A stretch of DNA of 64,000 bases from Ctenosaura bakeri (GCA_948474755.1 CAOLHI010000564.1:682001-746000); one strand, 5' to 3'; positions 23,201 through 35,595 are shown, numbered from the stretch's first letter. Numbers and translations are program-made. Notes: generated by a model from the sequence alone, not told the origin.

Positions 23201-25160
23201 CAGAAATAGAAAAAAGTGGAAGAAACCTAGACCTGTCCAGGTTTATTTATGAATACAACCAAAGGGATTTTGGGTTCTGTCAGAAAAGCTTATGACTTTT
23301 TACTCCATCACAAACCCAAAACTCAGCAACAACACTAGTTGTCAATACTGTTCTAATTACAAGCAGTTCTTAAGTCTGCTATAGACACGCATGTTACATA
23401 GGTACATTTCTTATCTGGGGTAAACAACAGATCTATAATAACTAAGCAAGCCAAACAGGAAAGCCTGAGCAATCGGGTGACACGCTGTCAGGCCAAATAA
23501 TTTTTTTAATGGGCCTCAATACCTCATCATGATTCCATGTATGCCATATTCCAGAATCTCACGTAGTTTTGTGCTATCGCAAGTGGATACACAAGACTGA
23601 GAAAACCCATTTAGTATGAATTCCTGTACAAAAATTATGCCCAAAGAAAATAAGTACTGTAGCTATGAAAGGGGTACATTTGGAATAGATGTTGCTGAGT
23701 TCATCTGAGGATAATCATAGAAGTGGTGGAGTGATAATTTATTTTTTCCAATTTTGAGTTCAGAACTGGGTTTTTATAGGAAAGCCAAGGGCTATAACAT
23801 AAATTAAGACAAGGCAGCACCTTTGTTCAGAGCTAAGCAGGTACTATACGAAATAATACGATGAAAGAGTGGCAGCAAATGTTTAGAGTGGAGCAGTGCC
23901 TACCATTATCAGTGTATGATGTCAATTTACATTTTACTGGAACAGAAACCTTTTGACCCCCTTCCAAACTGGATCCATTACTAGGTTTATACATGAAAGC
24001 TTAGAAGGGAATTAAATTAGGAGGGACACAGCAAGAGAAGTGTATTTGCATCTATTGCACTTAAGACTGGAGATTAGTTGACCTTTGGAAAAGGGGATTA
24101 TAGCAGTTTCACCATCAAGAGAGGACAATCTGTGTTCTTAAGGCAATCAAATTGGGAAGGTAACAACCTCTGAAAGATGAACTGAAAGGAGAAGGGATCC
24201 ATGCTCATTTGCATGGTTAACATATCACTTACATGTGAATCATGCTGCAACTTCAGCAGCATTAAGAATCTTACAGCATTTGCATCATTTCATGGACTCT
24301 TTAAGCACTGGTATGTAAATGTGGAGACTATGTCCATTTTTACAATCTAATTTTACAATAGATTAACCTCGGATATCAGTAGATAGTAAAAATTTGCTTG
24401 CTATATACAATGGTCATGATTGTCACGGCAGAATACACTCAGAGGAACTCTTCTCTCTTACCCCCACCACTGAAAAAATGTCAAGTACAATAATCACCAA
24501 ATAAGGGCCCAGTAAAGTGACTACTCTGAGATAATCCACATCTAGAGAACAAATAAAGCCCATATTAGAAGATCTTTACTGCTTTGCATAAATGAGGCTT
24601 ATAACAGGGGAACCATCTCTTTAAAAAGACATAAAGCAGTACATATCCCTGCAACCACAGTCACTGCACAAGGTCTTTTGTCAGTTAGATACCTAGGTAT
24701 AAATCTAGTTCTAAGATCTAGAGCAAACCCACTGAATCAACTGCATTTACATCAGTGTTGACTTGTCAAGTTTCTGCAAGATTTAATGGGTGTATTGTAG
24801 TTGTGACGAATGAAAGATTACTGAACCGTATTGAATGCTATTAGTAATGCAGTGACAAAGAGGTAAAAAATTTCCTACTTGGAAAATTTCTGTCAGTTAA
24901 ATTGTCAAGCAGTTCTATTGAACACAGTCCCTTTCTTCAGTTATATGATTTTGGCTTGAACATTTTCAGGGAGAGAGAAGTAAATGATAATAATCTCATT
25001 GATTTCATTAGCATGTGAGCAAGTCCTTTCACATAGCTACACAATAATAAAGGAATATACTTTTCTAATACCTTAATGTGTGAAAACAAAAAGACACACT
25101 GAACAGGAACTTCATTGGAAGTTACTTCCAATGAAAGACATTTAGGATTAACAGCAGTAA
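20260..25160. other. Long unique stretch, few features
   Basis: Apart from a (TG)n run at 21518-21538, a CAG/CAA run near 21826-21848 and a G8 run near 22633, I recognise nothing. Open frames (21603-21914 minus, 22512-22863 minus) have no domain signature or clear splice context. Probably intron or intergenic DNA. Confidence 0.4.
21518..21538. repeat. (TG)n microsatellite
   Basis: About ten TG units. Confidence 0.95.
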
Positions 25161-25167
25161 CTGGACC

Positions 25168-25293
25168 TAAATCCAGTTGTTAGCCACAAGTAGGGTAGAT
25201 CCATCAGATCAATGAAACTTACTTAAGTGTTGACTTGCCAAATTCACATTAAGTCACTGAGACTATTCTGGCTGACCCTAACAGTTGGATTTT
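25168..25293. mobile_element. Short foldback MITE, 'AAATCCAGTTGTTAG' family, copy 2
   Basis: The left end TAAATCCAGTTGTTAG and the right end CTAACAGTTGGATTTTA are inverted copies with few mismatches. The interior has GTAGATCCATCAGATCAATG. The left arm is almost identical to the copy at 7948. Non-coding. Confidence 0.7.
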
Positions 25294-25322
25294 ACACACA
25301 CACAACACACACACACACACAC
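25291..25322. repeat. (AC)n microsatellite
   Basis: An AC tract with one interruption (ACACAACAC), directly after the foldback MITE. Confidence 0.95.
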
Positions 25323-25401
25323 CCCTTCCTGAGGGGAGGCAATTACTAGAGCAAGATCTCTTGAGGGCCTGCAGTGTGCCAAAAGTCAGGACAGGCACTG
25401 G

Positions 25402-25437
25402 GATAGATGGATGGACAGATGGATGGACGGACGGATG
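25402..25437. repeat. (GGAT)n/(GGAC)n microsatellite
   Basis: Imperfect tetranucleotide run of GATGGATG and GGACGGAC. Confidence 0.9.
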
Positions 25438-25743
25438 ACATGGGCAGTGAATGAAAGTATTCAAAAAGCTAAGTTTAACTGGTGTGAGGAATGTGTGCTA
25501 TTGAACTGCAACTCCCATCTCTCAACATTGGCTGTGTTGGCTAGAGCTGTAGAGAATTGTAATACAACCACAGCTGAGTGTCCTCACATTCCACATCCAG
25601 ATACAGATGAAATCTGACACATGCATATAAGCAAATTATTTCCATGATCTCAATGGCAACATTTCCTAGCAAATATATTTAGGATGAGATAGATACAATA
25701 CCTCTGGGGAAGGGGGGAATCAGCATTTTTCAAAATACACTAA

Positions 25744-25915
25744 GGCCCTTTCCACACGGGGGGTTAAAAAACAGTGTAGAGCGACCTCTGACAGAGGTCG
25801 TCTACACCATAAAGTGGATTGGGGTGGACTACTTTTGCGTAGTTCCACACCCCAATCCGTGCTAGGGCGACCAGAAGTGGCAGCGCCGTGTGCTTATTAA
25901 AAACCACTTTTCCAG
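25744..25915. mobile_element. Harbinger-like MITE, truncated copy with large hairpins
   Basis: The left tip GGCCCTTTCCACACGG is preceded by TAA (25741-25743). Two stems follow: GTGTAGAG-CGACCTCT / AGAGGTCG-TCTACAC around 25774-25808, and GGATTGGGGTG...ACTAC / GTAGTTCC..CACCCCAATCC around 25817-25859. The stretch CGACCAGAAGTGGCAGC also occurs in the copy at 33426-33877. The right end is missing. Confidence 0.65.
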
Positions 25916-26183
25916 CAAAATTCAGTCAGATGCAAACCTACTCCAGCCCTGAGATGCTGTCACAATGCCAGAACATCATTAGGACAAAATGAGTGTAGTC
26001 CATCTGTAGGCCGTGGTGGGGAGGCTGGATTCAACACAGCTTCATGTGCCTAGTGTAAACTCAGTTGTCACTTCATGATTGCACTATAAGTGTGCATAGG
26101 AGTGAAGTCTAGAGTAATAAAAAGCTTACAATGCAATTCTTCTATTGTTCTAATTCAGACCTTACCTGGGCTCTTCTGTCACT

Positions 26184-26376
26184 TGTTATTGTTGTAAGCC
26201 TTCAAGTTGTTTCTGACTTACGATACCCTAACGCAAAACTATTATGGTGTTTTCTGAGGCTGCATGTGTGCAATGCGCCTAACGTCACCCAATGGGTTTC
26301 CATGACCAAGCAGGGAATCAAACTCTGGCCTTCAGAGTCATAGTCCAATGCTCAAACCACTACACCATGCTGGCTA
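26184..26376 (-). mobile_element. tRNA-derived SINE, internally deleted subfamily
   Basis: TTTTCTGAGGCTGCATGTGT shows the same loss of the central block as the copies at 12960, 36127 and 59945. The head, in complement, ends CACCATGCTGGC. Confidence 0.9.
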
Positions 26377-26440
26377 TCCTTCTGCTACTTACACCCTTCT
26401 GAAGATTGTCCTGTCTTCTCTCCAAAGAGAAGCTGTTCTC

Positions 26441-26600
26441 TAGAAACCGCTTTATATGCAGTCAGATCAACAAGACATTTACCCCTGTTAACTGTCCATC
26501 TACATTGACTGGCTATGGCTCACCAAGATTTCAACCAAGGGGCATCTTTCACTTTACTAGAGAAGCCAATGCAGCTCCCACAGGCAAACCACGTACTCTG
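26441..26600. mobile_element. Decayed repeat of the 'AAGCTGCCTTATACTGAGTCAGA' type
   Basis: CCGCTTTATATGCAGTCAGA, TCTACATTGACTGGC and TGGCTCACCAAGATTTCA match in order the better copy at 32889-33118. I know this as a common reptile interspersed repeat but cannot assign it securely. Confidence 0.4.
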
Positions 26601-26892
26601 TCAATGATTTATAGGAATTCCATCCAATAGAAGAACTGAGAATCTAAAGAAGCCCTAACAATTATTGCCAATGGCAGTTGCTAATGAATCATTTAATTCT
26701 AATGTTATTCAAAAAGGACATCCATCTAGTAGTAAGGGTTACTCATCCTCTATCACTGACACTTGGGCTGTGTAAACCAAATCAGAAGAAATGGGAATGT
26801 TCTTGGGCAGAACCATAGTACTAACAAAAAAAGAAAAAAATGAATGAAGAATGAATGGCACAATATAATATTAAATGAAAAGAAGCAAAAAT

Positions 26893-26932
26893 GCATGTAA
26901 CTATATCCTGAAGCATGTAACTATATCCTGAG
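26893..26932. repeat. Exact 20-bp tandem duplication
   Basis: GCATGTAACTATATCCTGA plus one base occurs twice back to back, right at the 5' boundary of the CR1 copy. Confidence 0.9.
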
Positions 26933-27530
26933 AAAGCCAACACGATTCTTGGTTGCATCAATAGGAATATGGTGTTTAGATCATGGGAGGTAATGGTACC
27001 ACCCTATTCTGCATTGGTTAGGCCTCATTTGGAATAGTGTATCCAGTTCTAGGCACCTCAATTCAAGAAAGATATCGACAAGCTGGAACGTGTCCAGAGG
27101 AGGGTGACCAAAATGGTGAAGGGTCTGGAAGCCATGCCCTATGAGGAACAGCTTTGGGAGCTGGGTATGTTTAATCTGCAGAAGAGAAGGTTAAGAGGGG
27201 ACATGATAGCCATGTTTAAATATTTGAAGGGATGTCATGTCGAGGAGGGAGTGGGTTTGTTTTCTGCTGCTCCAGGGACTAAGACAAGGAGCAATGGATT
27301 CAAGCTGCAGGAAACAAGATTCCACTTGAACCTCAGGAAGAACTTCCTGACAGTCAGAGCTGTCTGGCAGTGGAATATTCTGCCTTAGGGTATGGTGGTG
27401 TCTCCTTCTTCGGACATTGTTAAACAGAGGGTGGATGGCCATCTGTTGGGAATGCTTTGATGAGTGTTCCTGCATAGCAGGGTTGGAACCGATTGCCCCT
27501 GGGGCCTCTTCCAACTCTATGATTCTATGA
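26925..27530 (+). mobile_element. CR1 LINE, 5'-truncated, with ORF2 C terminus and 3' end
   Basis: From 27104 a plus frame reads MTKMVKGLEAMPYEEQLWEL, then NLQKRRLRGDMIAMFKYLKG, LFSAAPGTKTRSNG and LNLRKNFLTVRAVWQWN. This is the characteristic C terminus of CR1 ORF2, downstream of the reverse transcriptase. Stops at about 27386 and beyond interrupt it. The element ends GGCCTCTTCCAACTC then TATGATTCTATGA, the octamer-like repeat typical of CR1 3' ends, with no poly-A. As a 5'-truncated piece of roughly 600 bp it cannot move by itself. Confidence 0.92.
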
Positions 27531-27539
27531 AGTGCCTTC

Positions 27540-28800
27540 TTTTAGTAAAAGGCAAGGTGCATTTTGGTGCCTGGAGTAAAGGACATAATCAGTGTCCTTT
27601 ACCTATTTTAAATCCAGAAGTGGTCAGACTGGCTGGTAAATCTTACTTTGGTAATGGTAATGGTACAGCATCTTCAAGTGCACATGGGGGCAGCAAGTCT
27701 GTGTAGGACACACAGATTAGTCGTCCAGAACCTTTTCAACAGTGCCCCCCAAAGCATCTGTCTCCTGAAACTGTTCCCAAATCCCACAGTTAACCTTAGT
27801 AAAGCAAGTGTGTGCGAGTGTGTGTGCGTGCGCGCATGTGCATGTACATGTGTGCATTATGCAAAGGAGCATTTTAGTAGGACTAGCCAGCAGTGTATTG
27901 CAAAATTATGTGCTGTTGTGTGTGTGCTGTTAGTCATTCTTTTTATCATAATTGATTTTTCTCTCAGTGAAAAAATCTGCTCCATTCTTTAGACGAATGT
28001 AACACCCAAAAGCTTATGACAGGAATAGATTAACCAAGTATAGTCAGGCATTAAAAAAAAAAGTAACAAATATATCCTGAGAATAATTTCCCAGCACAAG
28101 ACTATTTTTAGAAGCCTCTGGCTGTGGTTATGCAATTCTGAGGGAAGAGTATTTATATTTTAAATAGACATTTTAGGCTGTCATACAACATACAGTGTTA
28201 TGCTTTCACAAATTCTCCCTAGACGCTGATGAAAGTAACTTTTCAGGCATAGAGGCTTACTCTGTATGCCTTAAAATCAGTCAATGATACCTCAGGAATA
28301 GCAAGAGATGTACCAGAATCACCCCTAAGAAAGGAAAGGTTGAAAGACCATCTGTTAAGTGTATTTTTGCTCTTGAAATAGCCCAATGGCTACTGCACTC
28401 ACCCCTGGGGGAACAGACAAGCCAAGAAGCATTTAGAGTATAAAAGAAACATTTATACTTTAAAGAGGGAAATAACACTTCAACAAAAGGACACTTTGCA
28501 GGGAATTTTTCTTTTCCTAAAATAATATTAGTCAGTCACATAAATTACATACAAACACACACACACACACTTAAGCAATGGAAGTGATAATCCAAGGGTT
28601 ACTAGCTTGGGCTTTGCCTTATGACCATAATTTAGAATACAAGCCAGGCTTAAATAACATTAATGCAGTCATTCCCACAAATCTCAGCATAGCTCTCTTC
28701 ATTAATATTGTGGAGAATAGTTCAGATTTACCCACTCACACATTAAAAACATGCACATCAGGCTTGCAAGGCTGTGCATACCAACCCAGTTGTCCCGTCC
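27540..28800. other. Unique sequence with purine-pyrimidine and (AC) tracts
   Basis: An alternating TGTGTGCG/GCGCATGTGCATG tract (27806-27856, a potential Z-DNA former) and an (AC)n run at 28551-28570 are present. Otherwise nothing is recognised. Confidence 0.45.
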
Positions 28801-31800
28801 CTTCCCTTCTTCCCTGACATAGCCACATGGATGATCAGTGAACATGGAAAGAGTTTCCATGTTGAGAAGGACCCTGGTTCTATCATGATTCCACTTTCTT
28901 TATAGAACTCTTTATCAGAGTAACTGAATATGTAGCCACTCAGAAACATGTGCAATCAACAGAGAAACTGGTTAGCATACTTTTGATGCTATGAGCAGCT
29001 TCACCTGAAATCAGTGCCTCCAAACTCTCGTTACCAATAGTGTGGATAAAACTCGATTCCGATGGAGGGAGTTTTTCAGAGTTGAGGAGAAAGGCTTGCC
29101 CTTCTGAAAAACAGCTGGCTATCTCCTCACTAGCAATCCTTGGGATAACAGGGCGCCTGGCAGAGCTATCCTTCTCCCCTTGCAGTCAATTTTTGTAGCA
29201 TACATACACAGATGTGTGTGCATGTGCACACACCTATCTCTATGAATATACAGATGGGGATGTTCTAAACATCTTTTTGATTGTTCAATCCTCTACCATC
29301 AGCAACGTGCAGTAATGACAACTGTACTTGCAGGCTCACAAAGGCTAGAGGCTCCTAATTCACAGATTTCTTGTTTTCTCCGTCTGCAGTTTTAAATACT
29401 TTTGCGTATGTTTAAACTTAGTTTGTGAGTTTCTTGGAAAGAAATATGTGAAAATGTATTTAGTCAGATACGTTTTAAAAAACATGTTATATTGTAATAT
29501 TACAGCATGTAACTGAGAACCTCCCCATCATGCATTTAAAAATTAGTAAAAAATAATAAAAACATGTTTGGATGATGTTATGTTTTTAAAATCTTCTTGT
29601 GAAGTACAAGCCGGGAGTTCTTTGAATGTTATTCTTTGAAGAAAACTCATCCAGAAATTGAACAGAAGCAGAGACTGGCAAGTATGCTGCCAGACCTGTA
29701 GACAAGACTTCTCCACATGCATTATCAATTACCTCACTGTCTGATTCAAGTCAATTCTAAGAGTGCTTCAGTAACCTGAACAGAGTTGATTGACCTCTAA
29801 GAAAGATACAAAAGTGTGAATTTGAAAACTATTCGTGTCAAACTTATCACCAAATATGAAAGTTACAAATATATCTTATACCTGCTAACTTTCTTTTCCC
29901 TGAAGCAACACAGTTTCCAACCACTTAGGAACCACCATTACTAGAACAACATCTACTGAAACTATTTGACTAAGGTCATTCACATAGCAGCAAGTCCACA
30001 TGTGTTCATATGTGTACTGCCTGACACTCTCTCTTCACAGCAAGCCTCCACATACATACTTGCCAGAACTTGGGAAAGTTTTCTGCGGTGGGAGTAAACC
30101 TCCCCAAATCCCCTAACCAATGTGTCAGTAGTAATTCTGGGAGGTTCTCTTAGCTGTCAGCTAAAAAATTAATGTTTCCAATGGCCTGGACAAGTCCTGG
30201 AGCCTAGCTACCTACAAGAATTTGGGATCAAAAGACGGAAACTGATAAATGAGATATAATACCTAGGAATATCTTTTGAGTATGAACCACCAAAAGTGGT
30301 CCTACTCTGACAAATCACATCGAAGTGAGTCTTCTGTAACACTTCTATTGACTTAAATGATATTGAACAGGATATATTCCTTAAAAATTAGTCCCAAATT
30401 CACATATAAAATTATAACAGATGGCATCAAACTTTGCTTAATGTTATATGAAGAGTATAATGGGGACAGCTGGATAGCTCTATTCAAATGAGTAACCGAA
30501 GAATTTCATGAAAAGTAAAAAATTAAGGATGTAAATCCTTGCTGATCTCATTTTCATCAGGGAGAACAGGAAAACTCAAAATTTTCATCCTGGCTGGGTG
30601 AGATGGCAAATTATTTTAGTGAATTTTTTTCCCAGGAGTCTTCAGACTACAATTACCCCAGTTTTACTGCATGGCTTTTTGAAAACAGTGTACTTTGTAT
30701 GGTTTTTTGGGTCTTATTTATGAACAATTCAGCCCTTATGTGCTTTTTTTTCATGTATATGTTTAATTTAATGAAGAAGGAAGAGGCATTCTTGATAAGA
30801 CTATGCAAATTTGTGAAAGAGATTTTATATGGTTGCATTATTACACAGGGAGGCAGAGGACGCTAATGAGTGTGCATGTGGGTGGGTGTGAGCTTAATTG
30901 TAAAGAAAGGATCATGAAGAGTTCTCAGACCAGAATCTGAATTAACTTAAACTCACCTATGTGAGTTCACTGCAGGCATATAATCTGAACCAGCAACTTC
31001 CTGATTCACCACTCAAGACTATTAGCTACTGTGCTGCACCAGCATGTATATATACTAAAACTGTTTTCTATGGAGTTTACTTTGAACAGTGAAAACCAGT
31101 TGTTGGGTCACAAAATCTTAAATTTCTTTAGAATACAGAACTACTGTTTTAGTTTAATGCTTAATTTAATGTTTAGTTTAATGGTTAAGGAGAAAGAGAT
31201 GTGAGGAAGAAAGCATAAGACATTTAAGAAAATGCATTCCATAAGGGCTCCCTCCCCAGAAGTTGGTATGGAACATTAAAAAATAAATAATAATAAGCTA
31301 CTTGTTTCTATTTGCTTGGTTTGCAAACTGGACCAATGTGCTCAGATTAACATAAATGTGAGCATCGTTTAGTTTGACATTTGTGAATACATTATGTAGG
31401 TTAATTCAAAAGTTAATGCAGCACTAGAATAAATATCAAAGATTTATCACATATGTATTTTTAAAAAGAGAAAAAAGTTTGCACAGAAAATAAACTTCCC
31501 GCAGGAGAAATATTCAGTACCTGAATTTAAGCCTTTGACTTTTACTTCAGCGAACATCTGTTAGAATAAAACTTCAAATAAAAATTTACATAGACAAAGC
31601 ATTCATTTGGAAGAAAAAGGAATTGTTTAGAATGCAGTGCGAGCCTCAAAAAATGAATCTTCTAACTATTGTCTATTCAAACTTTTAAGAAAGAGAGATG
31701 CGTAGTGGGGTAGAGGGACAGAGACAGAATAAAAATTCATTTGTGATAAAACCCTTAGACAAAATAAGATAAATCAGTCATTTCCTAACCATTTAGTTGA

Positions 31801-32885
31801 ACTAGATTGCTACACTACATTCAAGATGTTGTTATCATTTTTATGACACCCCATTAGAAACAAAATACAATATTTCTTTAAAGGAATTATCTCTAAGGGA
31901 AAAGGAAAAGCAAGAAGGTCCCTGATAGTTAAGACATGGTGCACACTAATGAAAATAATATGATAACCTTATGTCATCTGGACCTCTAATTGAAGAAAGA
32001 TGTGAAAAACAATACCAGGAATAATATGGTAAGCATTTAATATCTTTATTTTACTTAATAGGGAAATATTTCATAGATTTCATTCCCTGCTTTTGAGTTG
32101 AGATAAAAAATTTTAAAAAAATCAAGATTTAATGCATGTATAAATCTGTCAAACAGCAATAATAAGCCAGCAGGATTCAATTGGCTTGGTTTTTAAAGTC
32201 TTAAGGAATATTTGAAATGTATATACGGTTGACTGCATCCAAGTGAACTTTCTCAGCACATAACTTTTGCCTGAGACCAAGACAGAACATTGCTTTATAA
32301 AGGCAAAGCTTAAATATTAATGTGTGTTTTGTTAAGGAAGTGGAAGGCAAATCAACTTCCTGATACCCAGAATATCTGATTTCTAAAATGGTCAGACACT
32401 GATTGTCACAGCTTCACCAGATGTGGGAGTGAAGCTCTTGAACGGATGCCCGCAATTGAGGCCTACTGCTGTGACAGCCGCAGAGCTTGCTGGGCTGCAT
32501 CCTCTGATAGTATATTTTTGTTAGCTAGCTGCCCGGAAGCCCTCAACTGCTTGATTTGTTTTGTGATCCTGCAAGGACCTTCCTGGGCCTGATGACAGCA
32601 CAGAATTCAAGAGCTTGTTTGCTTTGCTGGGCTTGAGAGAAGCAAATTCTTTCTTCTTACATACACTTCTTTGCAAGAGAGCAGCATAACACAAGCATAA
32701 AAAGACTACTTTAAATAACTGTGGGTGCAAAGCCTTTTGTTATTAAAACTCTGTTGCATCTTTCATATTGCTTTGTTTACTGACATTTTTAACGCAAGAC
32801 TGCACTGGGATATTTCCTCATACTCAGGGCAATTGTCACAAGCAGCAATATTTTCTTTGTAAAAAAATATACCTACCTTAGGAAG
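28800..32885. other. Long unique AT-rich stretch
   Basis: No repeat family, RNA gene or good exon candidate was found. The minus frame at 32521-32730 begins with a signal-peptide-like hydrophobic run but has no other support. Confidence 0.4.
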
Positions 32886-32888
32886 AAA

Positions 32889-33118
32889 GAAGCTGCCTTA
32901 GACTATGAAAAACCATTGACCCTATAGCCCATTACCATCTGCACTGACTGGTAGCAATGACTCTCCAAGGTTTCCTGCAGAAATATTCCCTAGTTTGCTC
33001 TGGAGACCTCTGGGATTACCTGGTGGCCCCACATACAAGGTCTGACCAGGCCCAATCCAGCTTCATTTCTGAAATCATGTGAGATTTCAGATGTGTTTGG
33101 GATGGTAAGATGACACCT
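32889..33118 (+). mobile_element. Interspersed repeat of the 'AAGCTGCCTTATACTGAGTCAGA' type
   Basis: AGAAGCTGCCTTAGACTATG, CTGCACTGACTGGTAGCAATG, CTCTCCAAGGTTTCC, CTGGAGACCTCTGGGATTACC and later GATTTCAGATGTGTTTGGG follow the order of a repeat widespread in reptile genomes. The class (SINE or LINE-derived) is not certain from sequence alone. Confidence 0.5.
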
Positions 33119-33357
33119 CTACCTTGCATAGAAAAAAAGAAACCATTTGTGGCCATTACCTTAACTAGGTCTTTGCACCTCTTGGATGGCATTTCTTCAG
33201 AGCTCTCAGATGACGTGTAGCTTAGTAAAATCTGGCTGTTTTTCCTTCAGTTGGCCAGTTTGGAGTCTAAGTGCTTTCCGAATCCCAAACCCACTGTAGC
33301 TACTTTGTTCCTTTGCTGTGTAGGAGTCATTAGGAATACAAAGGGGCCAACTCTTGA

Positions 33358-33377
33358 AATAAATAAATAAATAAATC
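33358..33377. repeat. (AAAT)n microsatellite
   Basis: Five ATAA/AAAT units, shortly before a Harbinger-like MITE. Confidence 0.9.
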
Positions 33378-33425
33378 AGATTTGGATCCAGGCCTGGGCC
33401 TGGTGCCCTCACCGGGATACTCTCT

Positions 33426-33877
33426 GGCCTTTTCCGCACTTTGTTTTTGCAATGGGGCAGAGCGTCCTCCAGTGAGGACGTTTGCACTTGGGGGCGGACT
33501 GGGTCCGGACTACTTTCTGTAGTTCCAGACTTCAGCCCGCTCCGGAACGACCAGAAGTGGTAGCTCGCCGTGCTATTGAAAGACCGTTTAAAACAGGTCT
33601 TTCAACGGCGCGGTGCGCCCCACTCCGTGGCTGCACTCCGGTATAGATTTGCAGGCTCGCACCAGTGCGAGCCTGCAGATCTTCCGGGGGCGGTCTTTAG
33701 GCTGGCGAGCTTCACCGGCTGGAGAGCCTCCACCAACCGAAGCCGCCGTTTTCGTCCCCGGAGCAGTGTGTAGCGCAGCCACGCACTGCTCCGGATCAGC
33801 CTGGATCCTCCGAGGGAGCACGCCAGTCTAGTAAGCAACAGAACAGGGCATTTTCTTTGCCAAGTGCAAAAAAGCCC
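33426..33877. mobile_element. Harbinger-like MITE, CpG-rich, complete
   Basis: The left tip GGCCTTTTCCGCAC and the complement of the right tip GGGCTTTTTTGCAC align over 14 bases with three mismatches. TCT flanks both sides (33423-33425 and 33878-33880), a 3-bp target duplication. The interior is highly structured: CGTCCTC/GAGGACG (33463-33480), a palindrome GCAGGCTCGCAC/GTGCGAGCCTGC (about 33651-33676), and TTGAAAGACC/GGTCTTTCAA. It is much richer in G+C and CpG than the window. All open frames inside are by-products of this composition; no transposase is present. Confidence 0.8.
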
Positions 33878-33880
33878 TCT

Positions 33881-35595
33881 GTTGAAAGATTTATTCTAAG
33901 TCCTTGTAACATCATCCTATAGAGAGTTTAAAAATGTAATTTCTTCTGGTTGTTCACGCCGATGTCTAACCTTCTGTCAACTTCACCTCTGAAAGTTACA
34001 GGTTTTGGCCCAGCAGACTCAGGACATCTGTTCTGGTTTTGCATCAATAGAACAGGAATAAGTGACCTCCATTACAGGTATTATCCCAGGAGGCATGTAA
34101 ATAAAGTTGCCAAAATTCCTCATCTTTCCAAGAAAGGATGCCTCAACAAACTGAGACACACTGCCCAAAAATAACTGACGCAAGATTTTTTTTTTCATTT
34201 TTCACAAAAGCAAGATGCTGTTGTTGTTGTTTTTCTGCTGTCAGTGTTTCTGCTATTTGCGGAAGACACTTCTGCACAAAATGAGTTTCTTTTTGCTTTA
34301 TGAAGCCAAGTATGCACCCAGGATAGAAAGGCAGGATTACTGATCAAAAAGTTACAAACATTCTATCCATTGCTCCTGTTTTTAAAAGTCCATAAAGCTC
34401 TCTTAGGCTGCAAAATAGACTGCATGACCATAGGCAACCTAAAAAATTATTATGCAATTTGAGGAAATAACAGTATTGAAAGTGTAAATAATCTTTAAAA
34501 AAAAAATCTCTTACCATCTCATTTAGGAGAACAAAAAAAAATTGTCCCTCAAATTGTCACTCTTGTACACAAGAATGAGAATAGTGAGGATTTACAACCC
34601 TAGAATGAACACAAGAAAATTAAATAACTTTCCTAACATACTACAATATAAATTTTTCCATTGTGCCTTCCATTGCTGTTGTATAGCCACCTTGTATAGT
34701 ATGTGAACTCTGTATTTATTAGGCTACTACCATAAGCCTATTCCACACAGAAAGCATTATGATCACTGTAGAGATCACAAAGATTGCAAAGGCAGTTCCA
34801 ACACAGACTGTCAATCATGTTTAATGTTACTAGTCACTCCAAATATTTCCACAGAAAGGTGGAAAATGGTTATAAGAAGATAGACAAACAGATAGATACT
34901 ATTTGGAAAACAGTCAGACTGCAGACAGAACAAAACTGCAGGAGAGATTAGAAATTAACAGGAGTGAGATGGGGAGAGCATCTCATTTAAAAAAAAAAGA
35001 ATTCTGTATTGTTTTTATCCATTATATTAAAAAACTAAGGACTAATTTTGAACCAGTATTTTAACATTTTTTTCTTAAGCAAATGACTGGCATTTGGAAC
35101 TTATTCTGTATCTCCCAAGCTCTTTGGAAAATTGTATCTGGCAGCTTTGATTGTTATAAATAGAACAGAATAAACAAGAGGGGGCATTTATATGTATGAC
35201 ATTTATACACAGCAGTTTTTAAAACAAAAATATTCATTGGGAGACTAGGTCACACAGTGTCTTGAACACTCCAGCCCTCACAGTGAGAACATCTGCAACT
35301 GTAAGCATGCAGATTCAAAAATGTCTTTGCATTAAAAGGACAGAATGAAGTAAAAAAACCAAGGGAGGCTGAAATTTCAAAAACTTAAAATATAATGGTC
35401 ATTGTCCTCAACCTTCAAAAGCCAAAAGCTGCATGTGCACAAGAAGATACAAAAGGCTATGTTTGAGTTAAGTTTTTTATTTGAACAACAGAATTCGCTA
35501 CAAGATGTAGTAGTGGTAACTAACCAACCCTGGCCACTTTGAAAGGAGATTAGAGACATAAATGGAGACCAAAACTACAAGACCTTCTAATGTTA
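33881..35595. other. Unique sequence, nothing recognised
   Basis: AT-rich. Short A-runs and an imperfect GATAGATA run near 34885, with no supported gene. Confidence 0.4.

Noticed and set aside
27104..27388. 94-codon plus-strand frame as a host gene
   Set aside because: It is the C terminus of CR1 ORF2, as the KRRLRGDMIAMFKYLKG segment and the downstream CR1 3' end show.
32521..32730. 69-codon minus-strand frame with a signal-peptide-like start
   Set aside because: MHPQLFKVVFLCLCYAALL resembles a secretion signal, but the rest matches no peptide-hormone or matrix family I know and there is no promoter, intron or poly-A signal in place.
33570..33838. Cluster of overlapping frames on both strands
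   Set aside because: They lie inside a GC-rich palindromic MITE where stop codons are rare, and frames open on both strands at once are the expected artefact.
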